A stretch of 64,000 nt of DNA, taken from the IMG/VR virus record IMGVR_UViG_3300037189_012662, positions 30,812 through 94,811 of that record, one strand, 5' to 3'. The notes under the pieces are model-generated. The model saw only the letters and a list, made by a program, of their open reading frames with translations, searched no databases and had not been told where the DNA came from. The stretch's first letter is position 1. Each line of letters begins with the position of its first letter. This document shows positions 44,589-51,971 of the stretch, piece by piece. The DNA is from a virus. Made by a program: the position numbers and the translations under genes.

Positions 44589-47492
44589 TTATGCTAGTAG
44601 AGTTCCCATAACAGTAACTACTGAGTTATTGTTAGTGGTTGTTACCTCAAGTTGTACATCTGATCCTGAGATACCTGCTGAAACAGATGACATTGAGCCA
44701 TTTGTTCCAACAATTCCATATTCAGTAATTGCAATGTTGTCTGAAGAATCAAGTGTCAGAAGAATCTTTGAAATTTCAGAGTTTGTCAAGGTTTCAACCT
44801 TTACAAGGAATTCTGCTGAACGATATTCTGACTTGTTCCAGGCATATGCTACCTGAAGTCCTGCTGTTGATGCTTCAAGACTTGCTGCAACCTGCTTAGC
44901 AACTGAATCAATATCAACTGCTGAGAAGACTGGAGTTGTATTCTGAACTGCATCAATTGCTCTCTGGTCTGTAAAGTACAGGTTTGTACCCTCAGAAACA
45001 TCGTTAGTGTCTAGACCAGTTACAGAGATTGTTGCCCCTGTAATGTCAATGTTTGCTCCAGCAGTTAGTGTATCCTGCTTTCCAGCAGCAATATCCTGAA
45101 GGTCAGAAATGATGTCTGGGTTATCCTGAAGTGCTGCAGCCAACTCATTTAGAGTGTCTAGAGTTGATGGTGCAGCATCTACGAGAGCAGCAATTGCGTT
45201 ATCTGCGTGTAGCTCTGCAGCTGCCTGAGCAAGACTAATCTCAGTGCTTGTCTTGTATGCGGACCAAACCTTGTCTGAGGCAGATGAGGAATCACTGATC
45301 TTGGAATCTGCATAGCTTTCTGCATTTTGCTGTGCTGTATTTGCAGCATTATTAGCATAGGTTTCTGTTGCATAGCCTGTAAGATCTTCTTGCTTGAGGA
45401 ATCCAAAATTATCAACTACTGAATCTAGCGAGTTTGTTGGAGTGTAATTTTCAAGCGTTGTGTTTGTGTAAGACACTGCATTGTCATAAGCACCCTGAGC
45501 AGAACCTGCTGGGTCATATGCTGAAGATGTAGCAGTAAGTGCTCGCTGATCTGTAAAGTAAAGATTGCCTACGCCCTCTTCAATAGCATCAGTGTCAAGA
45601 GCGTTTATTGCAGTAGTTATATCTCCTGCAACTGCAGCCTGAGCACGAGCATCTGTGAAGTATAGGTTTGCTGATCCTTCAGTCAAATCGTCTGTGGTAG
45701 ACTGAGCAACACCATTTTCTGCAGTAATGGTTAGACCATCTTCGTTTCCAGTAATGGTAATGTTTGTCTTATTAGCATTTACCAAAAGATCTGCAGCAGA
45801 TCCTTTCGCACGAGCATCTGTGAAGTATTCGTTGGTAAGACCTTCTTCAATGTCATCAGTGTTTAGAGCAGAAATTTCCTGATCTGTGTAAAGCTTTGCA
45901 TCAGCTTCTGCGTTATCTGCATAACCTTGGTAAGCAGTTGTGATTGCACTTTCACGCTGATCAGTGTACGCTTTTGCATCAACCTCTGCATCATCTGCAT
46001 AGCCTTGAGCAGCAGCGTCTAGGTCTGAAATTTCGCCATCTACGTAAGACTTGGTAGCTGTAACGGTATCATCAATAGCGAATGAGTTTCCATTTAGAGT
46101 TAGACCAGTACCTGCAACATATTCTCCAGCACCAGAGAACTGGTCGAAGTTAATTGTGGATGTTCCTAGAGTTGTTACAACATTTGTCTGAACCCATCCA
46201 GTATTTGCGTAAGTGTTACCGCCAGTTACGAAGGTAAAGTCACCACCCTGAATTTCTGCAGCAGAGTTGTAGTCATCTGCACGTACCCAAGCACCAGGCT
46301 TGGCTAGGTAGATACCGTTCTGAGTTGCATTTGACTGATTCTTAACAAGAACACGCTCGTCTTCATTAAGACCTACGCCATCAATTGTTAGCAATCCACC
46401 TGTTGCAAGATCCACGTTTGCGGTAGTAGCTGCAACTGTAGATGCGTGAACGTGTAGTCCTTCTGCAACTGCGTCTACGTACTGCTTTGTAGCTGCACCT
46501 AGAGCCTGGGTAGGGTCTCCAGGAAGGATAACATCACCAGTAAAGGTTGCTCCAGCAAGTGGTGCATATAGAGCTGCTGCAGCTGAAGCTGCTGAGCTAA
46601 TTGCATCTGACTCTGCCTGGTCTGCATAAGCCTTTAGAGAAGTGTCTAGTGCAGTAATTTCGTCATCTGTGTAGGAGTTGGCGGAACCAAGAGTTGCGGT
46701 ATCTCCATCGTCTACATAGTTCTTAGTTGTAGCATCTGTACCAGCAGTAGGTGTTCCAAGATCTTCAATCTTGTTACCGTTCATGTCTAGGTTTACAGAA
46801 AGATTAGTTCCAGAACCAAGAGTCTTGTTTGTAAGTGTCTGAGTGTCAGTTGTTCCAACAACATCACCAGTTACACCGTGAACTCCAGTTGTAAGGTTTG
46901 AGTGAGTGGTTACGTCTGAAGAACCAGCATCAATAGCTTCCTGCTTAGCAGTAGCAATTCTGTCAGTTACAGTGTTTCCTGCAGTGCCGTCAACAGTTAC
47001 ATCACCAATGTGGCTGTCAAGTGTTCCCTTGGCAACTACCACATATTCTGGACTATTGTCAGTCCCAATGTAGACATTGCCATTTGCAACCAGCTCAATG
47101 TCTCCATTATTAGATGTAAGCTGAACTAAATCGTTTGCACTGACACGAACATCATCTTGTGCATTAAGTCTAATATCATCAGCATTAATCGTAACATCGT
47201 TGCCATCAAGATTGTCAATGACCATGTCGCCACCGTCATCGTAAATGCGACCTATTGAGCCAATGCTAATTTCATTTGCTGTAATATCGTTAGCAGCGAA
47301 GTCTCCGTTTTCATCACGAAGGACTAGGGTATTTGGGGTATTAGTAGGAACACCAGAGCCACCAACTTGATCAATAATATAATCAATATCTTCTTGCTTT
47401 TTGGTAAGGATGTCCTCACCAGCAATGGTACCTGTGGTACCTTCAACGACCAAGCCATGCTTGACCTTAAAATTCTTGTTTACTGTTGCCAT
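44589..47492 (-). CDS. Long tail fibre protein
   Basis: 967 residues. An N-terminal Asn-Lys-Asn-Phe-Lys-Val-Lys-His-Gly-Leu attachment domain is followed by repeated Thr-Lys-xx-Tyr-Val-Asp helices, four copies of an Asn-x-Tyr-Phe-Thr-Asp-x-Arg-Ala motif in the second half, and a beta C-terminus (Ile-Thr-Glu-Tyr-Gly-Ile-Val-x-Thr-Asn-Gly-Ser-Met) shared with the 47510 gene product. These are the hallmarks of a trimeric fibre shaft. The ribosome site is AGGAGA. It is part of the operon from 49118 or 47956. Confidence 0.8.
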   Translation of the reverse strand: MATVNKNFKVKHGLVVEGTTGTIAGEDILTKKQEDIDYIIDQVGGSGVPTNTPNTLVLRDENGDFAANDITANEISIGSIGRIYDDGGDMVIDNLDGNDVTINADDIRLNAQDDVRVSANDLVQLTSNNGDIELVANGNVYIGTDNSPEYVVVAKGTLDSHIGDVTVDGTAGNTVTDRIATAKQEAIDAGSSDVTTHSNLTTGVHGVTGDVVGTTDTQTLTNKTLGSGTNLSVNLDMNGNKIEDLGTPTAGTDATTKNYVDDGDTATLGSANSYTDDEITALDTSLKAYADQAESDAISSAASAAAALYAPLAGATFTGDVILPGDPTQALGAATKQYVDAVAEGLHVHASTVAATTANVDLATGGLLTIDGVGLNEDERVLVKNQSNATQNGIYLAKPGAWVRADDYNSAAEIQGGDFTFVTGGNTYANTGWVQTNVVTTLGTSTINFDQFSGAGEYVAGTGLTLNGNSFAIDDTVTATKSYVDGEISDLDAAAQGYADDAEVDAKAYTDQRESAITTAYQGYADNAEADAKLYTDQEISALNTDDIEEGLTNEYFTDARAKGSAADLLVNANKTNITITGNEDGLTITAENGVAQSTTDDLTEGSANLYFTDARAQAAVAGDITTAINALDTDAIEEGVGNLYFTDQRALTATSSAYDPAGSAQGAYDNAVSYTNTTLENYTPTNSLDSVVDNFGFLKQEDLTGYATETYANNAANTAQQNAESYADSKISDSSSASDKVWSAYKTSTEISLAQAAAELHADNAIAALVDAAPSTLDTLNELAAALQDNPDIISDLQDIAAGKQDTLTAGANIDITGATISVTGLDTNDVSEGTNLYFTDQRAIDAVQNTTPVFSAVDIDSVAKQVAASLEASTAGLQVAYAWNKSEYRSAEFLVKVETLTNSEISKILLTLDSSDNIAITEYGIVGTNGSMSSVSAGISGSDVQLEVTTTNNNSVVTVMGTLLA
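44930..45870 (-). repeat. Four NxYFTDxRA repeats inside fibre gene
   Basis: Four degenerate coding repeats each encode Asn-(Leu/Glu)-Tyr-Phe-Thr-Asp-(Ala/Gln)-Arg-Ala, found near 44960, 45555, 45660 and 45825. This is a common repeat of long phage fibres. Confidence 0.7.
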
Positions 47493-47509
47493 TATTATCT
47501 CCTATTAGT

Positions 47510-47956
47510 CTATGCCTTAAGTCCCATACGTGCATAACGTACAGTTACTGGCTTGATTACTGAATCTGGAGTTAGTGTAATTGCCACTGTATCTCCAGCT
47601 CTAGAGACGCTTATGGTTCCCATATTCCCATCGTTGTCTATCGTTCCATATTCGCTAACATTAACGTTGTTACCGTCAACTAGTATGGTCAATTCTGTTG
47701 CGTAGAACTTATTATCTCCGTTTGTGGTTTTAGAAATAGAAATCAGGTACTTAACCATTCTCCAAACAGTCGCATCAAAGCTATCAAGAACTGTTACGTT
47801 TTCGATTTCATTGATTGTGTTTTCGTTATTTCCAAAAGTACCAAGGTCAGTTGACTGGGCTGACACTGTATCAATTAGGTCAACGTAGTCTTGCTGCTCT
47901 GGACGGTCACCAGTCTCAAATCTGGTCTTTACATAAGATAGGGTTGTTCTAGACAT
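47510..47956 (-). CDS. Small fibre protein with shared C-terminal domain
   Basis: 148 residues. The C-terminal half (Val-Ser-Glu-Tyr-Gly-Thr-Ile-Asp-Asn-Asp-Gly-Asn-Met-Gly-Thr-Ile) aligns with the last 100 residues of the 967-residue fibre next to it. The first half is helical. It may be a fibre tip or chaperone-like partner. It has no ribosome site; TGA-TATAAT ends 6 bases before the ATG. Confidence 0.65.
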   Translation of the reverse strand: MSRTTLSYVKTRFETGDRPEQQDYVDLIDTVSAQSTDLGTFGNNENTINEIENVTVLDSFDATVWRMVKYLISISKTTNGDNKFYATELTILVDGNNVNVSEYGTIDNDGNMGTISVSRAGDTVAITLTPDSVIKPVTVRYARMGLKA

Positions 47957-47962
47957 GATTAA

Positions 47963-47971
47963 ATTATATCA
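47963..47971 (-). promoter_or_regulatory. Extended -10 leaderless promoter
   Basis: TGA-TATAAT ending 6 bases before the ATG at 47956. Confidence 0.55.
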
Positions 47972-47979
47972 TTGTTTAT

Positions 47980-48204
47980 TTACATTACGTAATTGTTTAG
48001 GCCAATAATTGCTATTCCGATTGGGGCAGCATTACCTGGTCCATAGTTGCTTCTAATGTTGGTATTTGTAAACTTAATCCTAAAAGGAAGAACCTCTTTT
48101 ATCTCTACTTTTCTAGAAGTTTTGCCAATTCTAAAAATGCCATAGCTAAAATGCTTTTTTATTTTAGAAGAATAGTTGCGTTCCGAAATCTTTACAAAGG
48201 CCAT
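47980..48204 (-). CDS. Small hypothetical structural protein
   Basis: 74 residues, basic, beta-rich, ending Ile-Gly-Ile-Ala-Ile-Ile-Gly-Leu-Asn-Asn-Tyr. It starts inside the stop of the upstream gene (TAATG). The function is unknown; its place between fibre genes suggests a virion role. Confidence 0.55.
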   Translation of the reverse strand: MAFVKISERNYSSKIKKHFSYGIFRIGKTSRKVEIKEVLPFRIKFTNTNIRSNYGPGNAAPIGIAIIGLNNYVM

Positions 48205-48596
48205 TAGTCTGTCACATCTTCAAGAATTATCATGCTGCCCTGAGCAACTGTCCAAACTCTTGTAGCATCAGATAGCTGGATGTCAAAAATATCCCCAGTT
48301 TGAAGAACATTAGACTCTTCTGCTGTTAAAGAAACTGTAAACTCTCCAGCCCCATCGCCATCAATGGGTTCTGGTGATAGAATTAAAACAAGGGTTGCAT
48401 CATCCGTAATCTTTCCAGCATTGATGGCAAGATTTGGACGCTTGATCTTCATGGAAATTGTCCAGTCTGGGATATTTAAGGCTACTTTGAAGTCATCTGT
48501 TACGTATGCCCTAAATGATGCGGTATCGCCACGAACAACTGTCCAAGTAACTCTTGGAGGAGTGTTCCCTACATTATAAGCAGCTGTTCTTACCAT
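48204..48596 (-). CDS. Baseplate BppU-like N-terminal domain protein (copy 1)
   Basis: 130 residues. The opening Trp-Thr-Val-Val-Arg-Gly-Asp-Thr and the pattern of strands ending in a Trp-Thr-Val-Ala-Gln-Gly sheet resemble the N-terminal domain of phage baseplate upper proteins. Two other genes here (54916 and 60072) share this fold pattern. No ribosome site; TGA-TATAAT ends 6 bases before the ATG. Confidence 0.65.
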   Translation of the reverse strand: MVRTAAYNVGNTPPRVTWTVVRGDTASFRAYVTDDFKVALNIPDWTISMKIKRPNLAINAGKITDDATLVLILSPEPIDGDGAGEFTVSLTAEESNVLQTGDIFDIQLSDATRVWTVAQGSMIILEDVTD

Positions 48597-48602
48597 TTTA
48601 TC

Positions 48603-48611
48603 ATTATATCA
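48603..48611 (-). promoter_or_regulatory. Extended -10 leaderless promoter
   Basis: TGA-TATAAT ending 6 bases before the ATG at 48596, directly before the next gene's stop. Confidence 0.55.
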
Positions 48612-48614
48612 CTA

Positions 48615-49118
48615 TTAAGCTAGTCCAGCTTTTAGTGCCCCCCATGTTCCATTACCTTTTGAGTCAACAGAGACTATTCCATTTTCAGCTGCATAAACAA
48701 CAACGGCTACTGCTCCGCCAGGCAATTCTGCGTTAGTCAGTCCGCCGTTTGTTCCTGCATGCAAAATATCTCCAGCAGCAAATGCAGATGTATTAATATT
48801 TTGAATGATTCCAGACACTACAACAATTCCATTAGCATTGTTAACGATTGAACTTTTTGCCAATCCTAAGATTGGTGCCGTTGTACTTTGTGTAGCTTTA
48901 GCTACCGTTGTAGCAGTGGTATATCCAGTAACATATACTGGATCTCCAGCATTAATTACTTGTCCACTATTATTTAACACATTTACCTGTGAATATGATG
49001 CTAGGGGCAAGACAGCCTCAAGTTTTTCTACTAGCTGCTTAATATCCCCATGAACATTAACATTATCCTCTGCTAATGGATAGGGTAGATCATATGCGTC
49101 CGATTGTCCAGTTGCCAT
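48615..49118 (-). CDS. Putative virion protein with beta-prism/decoration-like fold
   Basis: 167 residues from the ATG at 49118, chosen because TGG-TATAAT ends 6 bases upstream; the longer frame is hydrophobic and would start inside the divergent promoter region. The protein is Ala/Val/Gly/Thr rich with Gly-Asp-Pro-Val-Tyr-Val-Thr-Gly and Ala-Gly-Asp-Ile-Leu-His-Ala motifs, as in small beta-sandwich head or fibre proteins. It is the first gene of the minus-strand fibre operon. Confidence 0.65.
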   Translation of the reverse strand: MATGQSDAYDLPYPLAEDNVNVHGDIKQLVEKLEAVLPLASYSQVNVLNNSGQVINAGDPVYVTGYTTATTVAKATQSTTAPILGLAKSSIVNNANGIVVVSGIIQNINTSAFAAGDILHAGTNGGLTNAELPGGAVAVVVYAAENGIVSVDSKGNGTWGALKAGLA

Positions 49119-49124
49119 CCAATA

Positions 49125-49133
49125 ATTATACCA
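49125..49133 (-). promoter_or_regulatory. Leaderless promoter for fibre operon (divergent)
   Basis: TGG-TATAAT ending 6 bases before the ATG at 49118. It faces a plus-strand promoter at 49144-49172, so the two units diverge from one 60-base region. Confidence 0.6.
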
Positions 49134-49143
49134 CGCAAAAAAG

Positions 49144-49172
49144 TTGAACATGGGGTTAAATAATGGTATAAT
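49144..49172 (+). promoter_or_regulatory. Strong promoter for lysis cassette
   Basis: TTGAAC (49144-49149), a 17-base spacer, and TATAAT (49167-49172) preceded by TGG. This near-consensus site drives the plus-strand lysis genes. Confidence 0.7.
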
Positions 49173-49179
49173 TATATCC

Positions 49180-49202
49180 AACTTCCTGAAAAGGGAGTTT
49201 TT
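49180..49202 (+). promoter_or_regulatory. Leader hairpin with T-run, possible attenuator
   Basis: A 7-base stem with one G-T pair (49180-49186 with 49193-49199) followed by TTTTT, at the very start of the lysis transcript. It could reduce read-through or stabilise the 5' end. Confidence 0.45.
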
Positions 49203-49221
49203 GTTCTAGGAGGACAAAACG

Positions 49222-49296
49222 ATGAAACAGAGTAACAACAAAGTGACATTGAGTACTAACTCTAAAAAACAGACAATTTTATTGCTATCGCACTAA
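49222..49296 (+). CDS. 24-residue upstream ORF of lysis operon
   Basis: ATG at 49222 with a perfect AGGAGG 9 bases ahead; stop TAA at 49294-49296. The peptide is polar and basic (Lys-Gln-Ser-Asn-Asn-Lys) and ends Leu-Leu-Leu-Ser-His. No relative is recognised. With a strong ribosome site, just after the leader hairpin, it may be a leader peptide or a tiny lysis regulator. About 65 bases without an ORF separate it from the lysin gene. Confidence 0.5.
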   Translation: MKQSNNKVTLSTNSKKQTILLLSH

Positions 49297-49361
49297 TAAA
49301 AATATTGTCGGTGAGGCTGTGTAAGAGCCGTAACTACGAAAAGAATAAAAAGGAGGTAGCA

Positions 49362-50000
49362 ATGGATAACAAAAAAATTGCTGCAATTGTAGTCTTTGGA
49401 CTAATTATTATGGGCCTTACAACTCAAACCCCAGAAAAAGCCAAGGCTGTATCAGATTCAACGATGCCTGAAAAATCATATAGTCAGGTAATACCCCAAA
49501 GCGTCTCAGAGATGTTTGGGCAAGAGCAACAAGACGTATTAGAGCTTGTTCAAATTCAACAAGAAAAGCTCTTGGAGATTGAGGCTGAAAAACAACGACA
49601 AAAGATGCTCAAAGAGAACAAGCTATTGCTAGAAATAAGAGTCTCTGAGCTAAGGAACTATGTAAATAAAACCTGGTATGTATTTAGTGGATCTACCCCA
49701 AGTGGGTGGGACTGTTCAGGGCTGACTCTTTGGTTTTATCGTGGTCTTGGTGTTGAGCTAGAGCATTCTGCAACAAAGCAAGCTCTTTATGCTGGATTTC
49801 ATGTGGACTATCCCAAAGTAGGAGATTTGGTTGCATTCCGTCACTATAATGCTGAAAAGTATTATCACATTGGGATATACGTTGGAAATAATGAAATCAT
49901 TCACGCTAGGCGTAAGGGAACTGTAACAGAGCTAGTATCTCTTTCTGATGAAAAATTTAAGAAAAGCGAAATTACCTTTGTTAGGATACTTGAAAACTAA
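49362..50000 (+). CDS. NlpC/P60 endolysin with N-terminal membrane signal
   Basis: 212 residues from the ATG at 49362 with GGAGG 7 bases upstream. Residues 5-20 are a hydrophobic helix (signal or signal-anchor), then a coiled-coil linker (about 52-98). The NlpC/P60 catalytic domain follows: Asp-Cys118-Ser-Gly, His169-Ile-Gly-Ile-Tyr-Val-Gly, and His181. The enzyme cuts peptide stems of peptidoglycan. The linker resembles RipA-type secreted hydrolases of actinobacteria. It overlaps the start of the next gene by 1 base. Confidence 0.88.
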   Translation: MDNKKIAAIVVFGLIIMGLTTQTPEKAKAVSDSTMPEKSYSQVIPQSVSEMFGQEQQDVLELVQIQQEKLLEIEAEKQRQKMLKENKLLLEIRVSELRNYVNKTWYVFSGSTPSGWDCSGLTLWFYRGLGVELEHSATKQALYAGFHVDYPKVGDLVAFRHYNAEKYYHIGIYVGNNEIIHARRKGTVTELVSLSDEKFKKSEITFVRILEN

Positions 50001-50503
50001 TGCATGTAATCATAGCTATTGGGTTAATTAGTGCAACCCTATCTATATCCACATTTGGATTCTTGAATTCTCCAAAGACTCAGAGCCTGGTAGTTCCAAA
50101 CACGTACACAGTTTCATTTGAACGTGGAGACTACGAGATTATTAAGTCTACTAGAACCCCAAAAACCATGTTATCTGATAAAGAGCTTATCTCAATTTTA
50201 AAAGAGGCTGGATTTAGGGGATATGAGCTAAGGTATGCTTGGGCCATTGTCGTAAAGGAATCTACAAAAAGACCAATGGCACTAAACAAGTCTAGCAATT
50301 GCTATGGATTATTTCAGATTAATATGACTGGCTCAATGGGGCCTGATCGTAGAAAAAAGTATGGACTATCCTCCAATGAGGATTTGTATGATCCACTAAC
50401 TAATGCAAGAATTGCTTATCAAATGTCAAATGGTGGAAAAAACTGGAGTGCTTGGTCAACCAAGAATACTGCTTTAGACATTATTCATACTTTTCCGAAT
50501 TGA
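50000..50503 (+). CDS. Secreted lysozyme/transglycosylase-like lysis protein
   Basis: 167 residues. Residues 3-22 are hydrophobic (signal peptide or anchor). The catalytic-type region has Val-Val-Lys-Glu87-Ser and Cys-Tyr-Gly-Leu-Phe-Gln-Ile-Asn at 101-108, as in soluble lytic transglycosylases and resuscitation-promoting-factor-like lysozyme folds. It would cleave glycan strands and complement the NlpC/P60 enzyme. Its 3' end overlaps a convergent minus-strand gene by 30 bases. Confidence 0.8.
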   Translation: MHVIIAIGLISATLSISTFGFLNSPKTQSLVVPNTYTVSFERGDYEIIKSTRTPKTMLSDKELISILKEAGFRGYELRYAWAIVVKESTKRPMALNKSSNCYGLFQINMTGSMGPDRRKKYGLSSNEDLYDPLTNARIAYQMSNGGKNWSAWSTKNTALDIIHTFPN

Positions 50504-51064
50504 CTCGCTTTTTTCCCAAGCATCATTAGTAAGTTGTCCACGAATAACGTTTAGATATGAGCTACCCTTTGTAAACCACCAATGATCTGGTTCTACAAAA
50601 TGAAAAAATACCATGGCAACATGCTGAGCCCCTGGCTTTGGAAACTTTTCTCGCCAATGAAGTTGATCGTTGCCATAGTACCCTAATGCTTGATTTTCTT
50701 GTAGCGTGTATGATTTGTCATCTACCCATAAATCCCATGGCTCAGTTTGATATAGGCATAGGTCTATCGTATATGTACAGGCATTGTCATCTTTATGCTT
50801 GTACAAGCTTGGTGGTGGGTTAGCTCCCTCATAATGAGAAAAAAGCGTATAGCTTGGTAGCAAAGTGTTACTATTAAAGGTTTTTCTTGCTAATGGAATT
50901 AGGCTATTTGCCAGTTCCCCCAACTTTGATATTGTCATATCTGATGCTATGTATCTAGAAAATCCAGGCTGGAATTCAAATCGCTTATAGTCTTTTACTG
51001 CATTAACAAGCTCGTTACGATCCTCAAAACTCAATACTGAGTCTAGAATCACTGGTTCCTTCAT
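50474..51064 (-). CDS. 2OG-Fe(II) oxygenase, HxD...HWR type
   Basis: 196 residues. His90-Lys91-Asp92 is the HxD motif and His136-Trp137-Arg138 the distal site, with Tyr-Thr-Ile-Asp-Leu-Cys-Leu-Tyr between. It belongs to the same subfamily as the genes at 514, 1085, 61668 and 62284. Its 3' end overlaps the convergent lysis gene by 30 bases. It follows the prolyl-hydroxylase-like gene by one base and is co-transcribed from 51903. Confidence 0.78.
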   Translation of the reverse strand: MKEPVILDSVLSFEDRNELVNAVKDYKRFEFQPGFSRYIASDMTISKLGELANSLIPLARKTFNSNTLLPSYTLFSHYEGANPPPSLYKHKDDNACTYTIDLCLYQTEPWDLWVDDKSYTLQENQALGYYGNDQLHWREKFPKPGAQHVAMVFFHFVEPDHWWFTKGSSYLNVIRGQLTNDAWEKSESIRKSMNNV

Positions 51065-51065
51065 G

Positions 51066-51662
51066 CTAGTTAATCCAGCTCACAACTGCATAGCGAGTAC
51101 CCTCTATTACTGGAACAACAGAGTGGTTATAAACATAGTTTGATGGGAAGAGAATCATCTGATTTGCCTTTGGCTTGAAGCTAAGGTTAAATCTTGGAAA
51201 ATGAATCATACCGCCCATGTAATCATCATTCATATAGTAAACAGTAGAAACTCTACGTGGATAGTCTGTGTGATCATCTATATGGTTCGTAAACTTTTGA
51301 CCAATACCATATTTTAGAATGTCCCAAGGATAATGATCTTTAAAGTTTATCCCAAAAGAATTCATATAATCACGCTCAATAGGATCAAAGCTTGAATAAA
51401 AAATGTTTGATAGCTCTCCATAGAAAGTTGTTTGTGGATTTGAATAATCTACCGCAGGTTGTGAGCTATATGGAACAGATATTGTGCTAGTGTCTCTACT
51501 GTTAGTATCCACTGCTGGTTGGTCATATGTCTTTACTGCGGCGGCCTGCCAAGAGACAGCTCCTGATGACACAACTTCTTCAATGTCGTTTACAAGTGAT
51601 TCATGATTTGGAATAACATCATCATAAACCATAATTCCAGTTGCAAGTTCGATTTTTTTCAT
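51066..51662 (-). CDS. Prolyl 4-hydroxylase-like 2OG-Fe(II) oxygenase
   Basis: 198 residues with a complete P4H-type active site: His127-Ile-Asp129, Gly150-Gly151 followed by Ile-His-Phe-Pro, Pro-Asn-Gln-Met-Ile-Leu-Phe-like strand near 167-172, His180 in Tyr-Asn-His-Ser-Val, and Arg190 for 2-oxoglutarate. The layout is that of bacterial and phage prolyl hydroxylases. It could hydroxylate proline in the phage's collagen-like fibres; this is inference. The ribosome site is GGGAAGTGG. Confidence 0.82.
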   Translation of the reverse strand: MKKIELATGIMVYDDVIPNHESLVNDIEEVVSSGAVSWQAAAVKTYDQPAVDTNSRDTSTISVPYSSQPAVDYSNPQTTFYGELSNIFYSSFDPIERDYMNSFGINFKDHYPWDILKYGIGQKFTNHIDDHTDYPRRVSTVYYMNDDYMGGMIHFPRFNLSFKPKANQMILFPSNYVYNHSVVPVIEGTRYAVVSWIN

Positions 51663-51663
51663 A

Positions 51664-51903
51664 TTACCACTTCCCTAGAGGACAGGTGGCCCTACCCAAT
51701 TTAGTTTTTGCAGCCATAAAGCATCCACACTTTTTGCACTGTTTTGTAAGTTTAATTAATTCTGGACACTCATTGCAAATTGCAAGCCTTTTTGCTGCAG
51801 TCTCATCATCAACTCGTTCTGCATTTGGATTTACCATGTCCCAAACCCTGGTGTCACCAAGATTTTTCTTATATTTTTGCCAAGGATTTAAGTTTTCTTC
51901 CAT
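51664..51903 (-). CDS. Small zinc-ribbon protein (CxxCGCFM type)
   Basis: 79 residues. Cys-Asn-Glu-Cys and Cys-Lys-Lys-Cys-Gly-Cys-Phe-Met with a final Cys-Pro-Leu-Gly-Lys-Trp form a zinc ribbon common in aquatic phages. It is a clear paralogue of the plus-strand protein at 61209. It leads the unit with the two oxygenases and has an AGAGGA site in a 29-base leader. Confidence 0.75.
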   Translation of the reverse strand: MEENLNPWQKYKKNLGDTRVWDMVNPNAERVDDETAAKRLAICNECPELIKLTKQCKKCGCFMAAKTKLGRATCPLGKW

Positions 51904-51932
51904 TTTAAGGCGTGTCCTCTCATATCATAAAA

Positions 51933-51941
51933 ATTATATCA
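51933..51941 (-). promoter_or_regulatory. Extended -10 promoter for zinc-ribbon/oxygenase unit
   Basis: TGA-TATAAT on the minus strand in the 68-base gap after the PASTA-like gene, about 30 bases before the ATG at 51903. Confidence 0.5.
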
Positions 51942-51971
51942 CAAGTTCGCTTGATCACAAAAATGATATTT

